From an uncultured Lachnospiraceae bacterium (GTDB lineage: Bacteria > Bacillota > Clostridia > Lachnospirales > Lachnospiraceae): a stretch of 9,429 nucleotides of DNA. The stretch lies in assembly GCA_946538445.1 (NCBI GenBank), contig CAMNGO010000066.1, forward strand, positions 1 to 9,429, written 5' to 3'. The notes beneath the pieces were generated by a model. That model did not search any database, was not told where the DNA came from, and was given only the letters and a program-made list of their open reading frames with translations. Each line of letters starts with the position of its first letter. Position 1 is the stretch's first letter. The position numbers were made by a program, and so were the translations under genes. Positions 6,192 to 9,429 of this stretch are shown here, in pieces.

Positions 6192-6220
6192 TTGTAGAAT
6201 ACCTTTTAGGAATGTATAAT
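6192..6220 (+). promoter_or_regulatory. Promoter of the surface-glycan operon
   Basis: A perfect TATAAT (6215-6220) is preceded at 17 bp by TTGTAG (6192-6197), a weak -35 with 3/6 matches. The predicted start is near 6227 and the leader about 50 nt. A weak -35 with an upstream repeat array suits activator-dependent control, which remains inference. Confidence 0.65.
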
Positions 6221-6277
6221 CTATAAGGAAGTATCGATTAGATATCATAACAAACAACACTGCAGGAGACCTTAGTT

Positions 6278-7693
6278 ATGATAAAACAAAATCAAAAATA
6301 TTTCAACCGGTTACATGTCGTACTTGATGCCATCGTAATCTATTGTTCTTTTTGTCTCAGTTATGTAATACGTTTCAAGATAGATTTCTTAAAGCCTTTC
6401 ATGCCTCCGACCCGGTACTACCGGCTTCTGTCGCAGTATCAAAGCATGCTATTGGTGATCATCCCTGTCTATCTGATCATTTATGCCCGTTTCGGGCTTT
6501 ACAAACCGAAACGTTTTCAGCAGCCCTGGAATGAAATCAGTTCTTTATTTAAAGCGAATTCATGTGGAATGGTTTTCGTATTCATCTACATCTTCTTCAT
6601 GCGGATAGAGCATGTTCCGAGAAGCCTTCTGCTTATTTTCTATGTCGTCTCCATGGTAATGTCCATGCTGGTGCGAATTATTATACGGCTCTTCCTTCAG
6701 ACGGAGAGAGCCCAGGGACGGAACTTAAAGCATATCATAGTGGTTGGAGAAAGTGCGGCCTCCAGAGCCTACATCGACCGAATCAAGGGCAATCCCCAGT
6801 GGGGCTACTATATTCATGGTATCTTCGCTGATAACGTACCGGAAGGGTTTGAATATAAGGATATCCCCTGTATCGGCAAGATTCATCAGCTTCAGGGATT
6901 CCTCGTGGAAAACTCCCTGGATGAGGTGGCTATTGCCCTCAGCCTAAGAGAGTATCACAAGCTGGAAGCCATTGTTAATATCTGTGAAAAGAGCGGGGTT
7001 CACACCAAGCTGATTCCGGATTATTATAAGTTTATCCCGACACATCCGGTGACCGAGGATCTGAATGGTCTTCCGGTAATCAATATACGTAACGTTCCCC
7101 TGACAAACACCTTTAACCGGATCATTAAGCGTCTGATCGATTTCTTCGGATCTCTGATCTGTATCGTTATCTTCTCTCCGGTTATGATTGTCACTGCCAT
7201 CCTGGTTAAGAGAAGTTCTCCCGGGCCTATTCTTTTCTGCCAGGAGAGAATCGGACTTCACAACAAGCCTTTTAAGATGTACAAGTTCCGATCTATGGGG
7301 GTTCAGAGTGCGGAGAAAGAAAAGCAGGGATGGACAACGCAGGATGACCCACGTGTCACACCTGTGGGAAAAGTAATCCGTAAGACGAGCATCGACGAAC
7401 TTCCTCAGCTCTTCAATGTTCTGATCGGGGATATGAGTCTGATCGGACCACGTCCGGAACGTCCTCAGTTCGTGGAGAAGTTCAAGGAGGAGATTCCTCG
7501 TTATATGATCAAGCACCAGGTTCGTCCCGGTATGACGGGATGGGCACAGGTTTGCGGATTCCGTGGGGACACCTCCATCCTTGGAAGGATCGAACACGAT
7601 ATTTTCTATATTGAAAACTGGACTCTGGGTTTTGATATCAAGATCCTGTTCCTCACCGTTTTCAAGGGATTCGTAAATAAAAATGCATACTAA
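6278..7693 (+). CDS. Polyprenyl glycosylphosphotransferase (exopolysaccharide-initiating, WcaJ/CpsE type)
   Basis: 471 residues, typical of the family. Four membrane segments lie near 13-34, 54-74, 90-110 and 115-138. A Rossmann-like CoA-binding domain (about 145-255, starting HIIVVGESAASRAYI) follows, then a re-entrant membrane helix (about 289-312) and the bacterial sugar transferase domain to the C-terminus. Signature motifs: FKMYKFRSM (332-340), the catalytic-type DELPQL (373-378) and GPRPERP (390-396). Family knowledge: the enzyme moves a sugar-1-phosphate from a UDP-sugar onto undecaprenyl phosphate at the inner membrane face, the first step of capsule, exopolysaccharide or wall-glycan repeat units. 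The sugar cannot be read from sequence. The ATG at 6278 has AGGAG 9 nt upstream. The LCP gene follows after 22 bp and is probably co-transcribed. No glycosyltransferase, flippase or polymerase gene lies nearby. Confidence 0.95.
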   Translation: MIKQNQKYFNRLHVVLDAIVIYCSFCLSYVIRFKIDFLKPFMPPTRYYRLLSQYQSMLLVIIPVYLIIYARFGLYKPKRFQQPWNEISSLFKANSCGMVFVFIYIFFMRIEHVPRSLLLIFYVVSMVMSMLVRIIIRLFLQTERAQGRNLKHIIVVGESAASRAYIDRIKGNPQWGYYIHGIFADNVPEGFEYKDIPCIGKIHQLQGFLVENSLDEVAIALSLREYHKLEAIVNICEKSGVHTKLIPDYYKFIPTHPVTEDLNGLPVINIRNVPLTNTFNRIIKRLIDFFGSLICIVIFSPVMIVTAILVKRSSPGPILFCQERIGLHNKPFKMYKFRSMGVQSAEKEKQGWTTQDDPRVTPVGKVIRKTSIDELPQLFNVLIGDMSLIGPRPERPQFVEKFKEEIPRYMIKHQVRPGMTGWAQVCGFRGDTSILGRIEHDIFYIENWTLGFDIKILFLTVFKGFVNKNAY

Positions 7694-7703
7694 TCACAGA
7701 AAT

Positions 7704-7707
7704 GGAG
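7704..7707 (+). promoter_or_regulatory. Ribosome site that fixes the LCP start at 7716
   Basis: GGAG lies 8 nt before the ATG at 7716. An in-frame ATG at 7683, inside the end of the preceding gene, has no purine-rich site upstream (only AAATAAAA). The later start is therefore preferred; it removes 11 residues and leaves a 22-bp gap instead of an overlap. Confidence 0.75.
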
Positions 7708-7715
7708 ATGGTAAA

Positions 7716-8909
7716 ATGGAAGATCGGATCAATTCAGAACAGGCCAGATCCCATACACCTGCACCAAAAAAAGAATCAAGTAAATATGTTTATCAAAATG
7801 CCCGGTCTGCTTCCTGGAAGCAGACCGATTCTATGTCAGAAGGGTCCGGGGAGATAAAGAAGAAAAGAAGGGGCTGTCTCCCCCGTCTTGTTCCCCTTTT
7901 CGTCCTGATCCTGCTGCTTCTGGGAGGAATGTGGTTTTTCCTGCGGGCATCCCTGAAGAAGGTAGAACGATATCATCTCAGCGAAGACAAGATTATCATC
8001 AATGATGATGTCAGAGCCTCGGACAAAAATATGAGAAAATATCAGAACATCGCCTTGTTCGGAGTAGACAGTCAGGATAATGTAATAAGGGATAAAGGTT
8101 CCAGAACTGATTGCATCATCGTAGCCAGCATCAACAAACGCAGTAAAAAAGTGAAGCTCATGTCAATCTACAGAGATACCTATGTCAGCATAGACGGCAA
8201 GTATGACAAGATCAATGCCGCTTACTCTTACGGAGGCCCTGAGCTGGCAATCAGTACCATCAACCGTAATCTCGACCTCAATATCACAGATTTCGCCACA
8301 GTGAACTTCAGAGCTCTGGCAGATGCGGTGAACATCCTGGGCGGTATCCCTCTTACTGTCCAATCCGAAAAAGAGCGGAAGAATCTTAACGATTACATCC
8401 GTAACATGAACCATATTAACGGAGGGGACTCCCCCACTTTCAAATCTCCGGATAAATATCCCTTTACTGCGGTATTTGACGGGAATCAGGCTGTGGCTTA
8501 CTCCAGAATCCGATATATGGAAGGTGGGGACCACGCGAGGGCCAGCCATCAGAGACTTGTGGTCGAAGGACTGGTCAGTGCCGCAAAGAAGAAGCCCTGG
8601 AAACTGAACAAACTGATCAATGCGGTATTGCCACAGTGCGTAACCAGCCTCTCCGGCTCGGAGATGACCAGGATGTGTATGGCGTTACCCTTCTACGGCA
8701 TAGAAGATTCCAAAGCCTACCCCTTTGACTCGGAAGACGAAAGATATGGGGGCATCTACTATGGATTTCCTCTGACAGCCCGGAAAAATGTAAGAAAGGC
8801 CCACAAATATCTCTTCGGTACCCAGGATTATGAACCAACCGAAGAAATGAGTAAAATCAGCAAAAAAATAGAAGCCGTGACAGATGACATCGGCCTCTAT
8901 GCAGATTAA
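7716..8909 (+). CDS. LytR-CpsA-Psr (LCP) family wall-polymer ligase
   Basis: 397 residues from the preferred start. A polar N-terminal cytoplasmic part (1-52) ending in a basic KKKRR patch is followed by one membrane segment (about 57-76) and an extracellular LCP domain (about 108-320). Conserved positions are present: NIALFGVD (D118), RTDCIIV (R130, D132), SIYRDTYV (R153, D154), and the later RIRYMEGGDHARASHQR block with the polyprenyl-phosphate-binding arginines. Family knowledge: LCP enzymes transfer undecaprenyl-linked glycopolymers (teichoic acid, capsule) onto peptidoglycan outside the membrane. Its pairing with a glycan-initiating transferase suggests it attaches that enzyme's product, which is inference. 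The early coding part (7803-7827) carries a perfect inverted repeat. A strong terminator follows the stop after 14 bp. A purely regulatory role, as first proposed for LytR, is less likely. Confidence 0.94.
   Translation: MEDRINSEQARSHTPAPKKESSKYVYQNARSASWKQTDSMSEGSGEIKKKRRGCLPRLVPLFVLILLLLGGMWFFLRASLKKVERYHLSEDKIIINDDVRASDKNMRKYQNIALFGVDSQDNVIRDKGSRTDCIIVASINKRSKKVKLMSIYRDTYVSIDGKYDKINAAYSYGGPELAISTINRNLDLNITDFATVNFRALADAVNILGGIPLTVQSEKERKNLNDYIRNMNHINGGDSPTFKSPDKYPFTAVFDGNQAVAYSRIRYMEGGDHARASHQRLVVEGLVSAAKKKPWKLNKLINAVLPQCVTSLSGSEMTRMCMALPFYGIEDSKAYPFDSEDERYGGIYYGFPLTARKNVRKAHKYLFGTQDYEPTEEMSKISKKIEAVTDDIGLYAD
7803..7827. repeat. Perfect 12-bp inverted repeat inside the LCP coding region
   Basis: CGGTCTGCTTCC, one T, then GGAAGCAGACCG. 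It encodes residues around RSASWKQTD in the disordered cytoplasmic N-terminus of the LCP protein, about 90 nt after the start. In RNA it would form a hairpin of about 10 bp with a tight loop. No U-run follows, so it is not an intrinsic terminator. Confidence 0.85.
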
Positions 8910-8923
8910 GAATCATTAGAAAG

Positions 8924-8957
8924 ATGAGCGGTCACACGATAGTGGCCGCTCATTTTT
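8924..8957 (+). terminator. Terminator of the surface-glycan operon
   Basis: Arms 8924-8935 and 8942-8953 form a 12-bp GC-rich stem with one U·G wobble and a 6-nt loop, followed by TTTTT (8953-8957) and further AT-rich sequence. On the minus strand the wobble becomes an A·C mismatch and the tail is poorer, so the plus direction is favoured. It also separates the operon from the convergent gene ending at 8961. Confidence 0.93.
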
Positions 8958-8960
8958 ATA

Positions 8961-9429
8961 TTATTCCTCAAAATAATTGTATTTCGGAGTTCCCTGTATC
9001 TGGCAGGAAGCCTTCATTGGTCTGCGATTCCTGTAGACCATCACATTGAACAGAAGATTATCTCCGTCTTCCACCATCTCTCTGATATCCTGGTCAGTCA
9101 GTTCCCCTGACTCTTCCGTAATCATATCCGCGAATTCTATCTCCAGATATACATCACACATATTTCCCAGTGAGGTGTGGAATTCTTTCTCTTCAGAGGA
9201 GAGTTCCTGTTCATTTTCTGCCTGTTCATAACCATAGGACATGATGATCGGTATACTCAGCTCTTTGGAAAGCTTTCCGATTCCGTCCATAAGAGGTTTC
9301 ATATCCTCGGAATCTTCTGCGGACAGAATATTTTCGATATTATCGATAAACACCACCGGCTTATGAGTTCCTTCCGTCACGATGGAACGGATCAGCTCCT
9401 CCAGGATCTCCCCTGCGGATACTTCCGCT
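8961..9429 (-). CDS. RecA-fold ATPase, DnaB-helicase-like C-terminal part (runs off right edge)
   Basis: The frame is open from the window edge to the TAA at 8961, giving the last 155 residues of a longer protein; an in-frame GTG at 9380 has no ribosome site and is not taken as the start. The segment with VVFIDNIENIL (Walker B-like), then GKLSKELSIPIIMSYGYEQ, resembles the DnaB/KaiC-type RecA core, in which an Asp ends a hydrophobic strand and a helix and strand of the type 'lk.lakel.iPii...sq' follow. The ending YRNRRPMKASCQIQGTPKYNYFEE resembles the DnaB tail, which has an R/N-rich turn followed by aromatic residues. The part is unusually acidic (many Glu and Asp in the 45 residues after SYGYEQ). 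Helicase activity, partner and Walker A motif cannot be seen here. It converges on the LCP gene. Confidence 0.5.
   Translation of the reverse strand, partial: AEVSAGEILEELIRSIVTEGTHKPVVFIDNIENILSAEDSEDMKPLMDGIGKLSKELSIPIIMSYGYEQAENEQELSSEEKEFHTSLGNMCDVYLEIEFADMITEESGELTDQDIREMVEDGDNLLFNVMVYRNRRPMKASCQIQGTPKYNYFEE

Noticed and set aside
6944..7597. Long minus-strand open frame inside the glycosylphosphotransferase gene
   Set aside because: The sense protein matches its family throughout; the antisense translation shows no recognisable domain.
7683..7715. Earlier in-frame ATG for the LCP gene, overlapping the previous gene
   Set aside because: It has no ribosome site, whereas the ATG at 7716 has GGAG at ideal spacing. 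The 11 extra residues add no family feature.
9378..9380. In-frame GTG as the start of the last minus-strand gene
   Set aside because: The frame stays open to the window edge, the upstream residues continue in the same style, and a RecA-fold protein needs more N-terminal sequence than this start allows.

Overview
The window looks like a piece of a Gram-positive Clostridia chromosome, most likely Lachnospiraceae. That placement is inferred from a perfect HrcA/CIRCE operator, sigma-A-type promoters (TTGACA, 17 bp, TATAAT-like), purine-rich ribosome sites, an LCP wall-polymer ligase, a membrane-anchored HtrA without a cleavable signal peptide, and paired CobW GTPases of a kind common in gut Firmicutes. 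Gene density is high and nothing indicates a phage, insertion sequence, CRISPR array or RNA gene. Both ends of the window cut a gene.

Layout. Positions 1-1320 (minus strand) hold two tandem CobW-type P-loop GTPases, probable metal chaperones. The upstream one carries a 52-residue His/Glu/Asp tract built on a 39-bp tandem repeat; the downstream one runs off the left edge. The gap at 1321-1539 holds divergent promoters and the CIRCE element. Positions 1540-3477 (plus) encode HtpG (Hsp90) with an acidic charged linker. A bidirectional terminator separates it from a convergent lipid-kinase-family gene at 3540-4463 (minus). The promoter of that kinase has its -35 box inside the terminator hairpin of the next gene, an HtrA-type membrane serine protease at 4565-6049 (minus).

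The 228-bp divergent gap at 6050-6277 contains four direct repeats at an 11-bp period, the spacing of OmpR/PhoB-family response-regulator sites, plus a GC-rich dyad and a plus-strand promoter. A two-gene plus-strand operon follows: a polyprenyl glycosylphosphotransferase (6278-7693), which starts a cell-surface glycan, and an LCP ligase (7716-8909), which attaches finished glycans to the wall. A strong terminator ends this operon. Converging on it is the C-terminal part of a RecA-fold, DnaB-helicase-like ATPase that runs off the right edge (8961-9429).

Together the genes suggest protein and envelope quality control (HtpG, HtrA), metal handling (CobW pair) and surface polymer assembly. Most genes belong to known families. 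I did not find a clearly new multi-gene system. The best leads are the 11-bp phased repeats between htrA and the glycan operon, the degenerate base-recognition motif and expanding His tract of the CobW protein, and the position of CIRCE upstream of the htpG -35 box.
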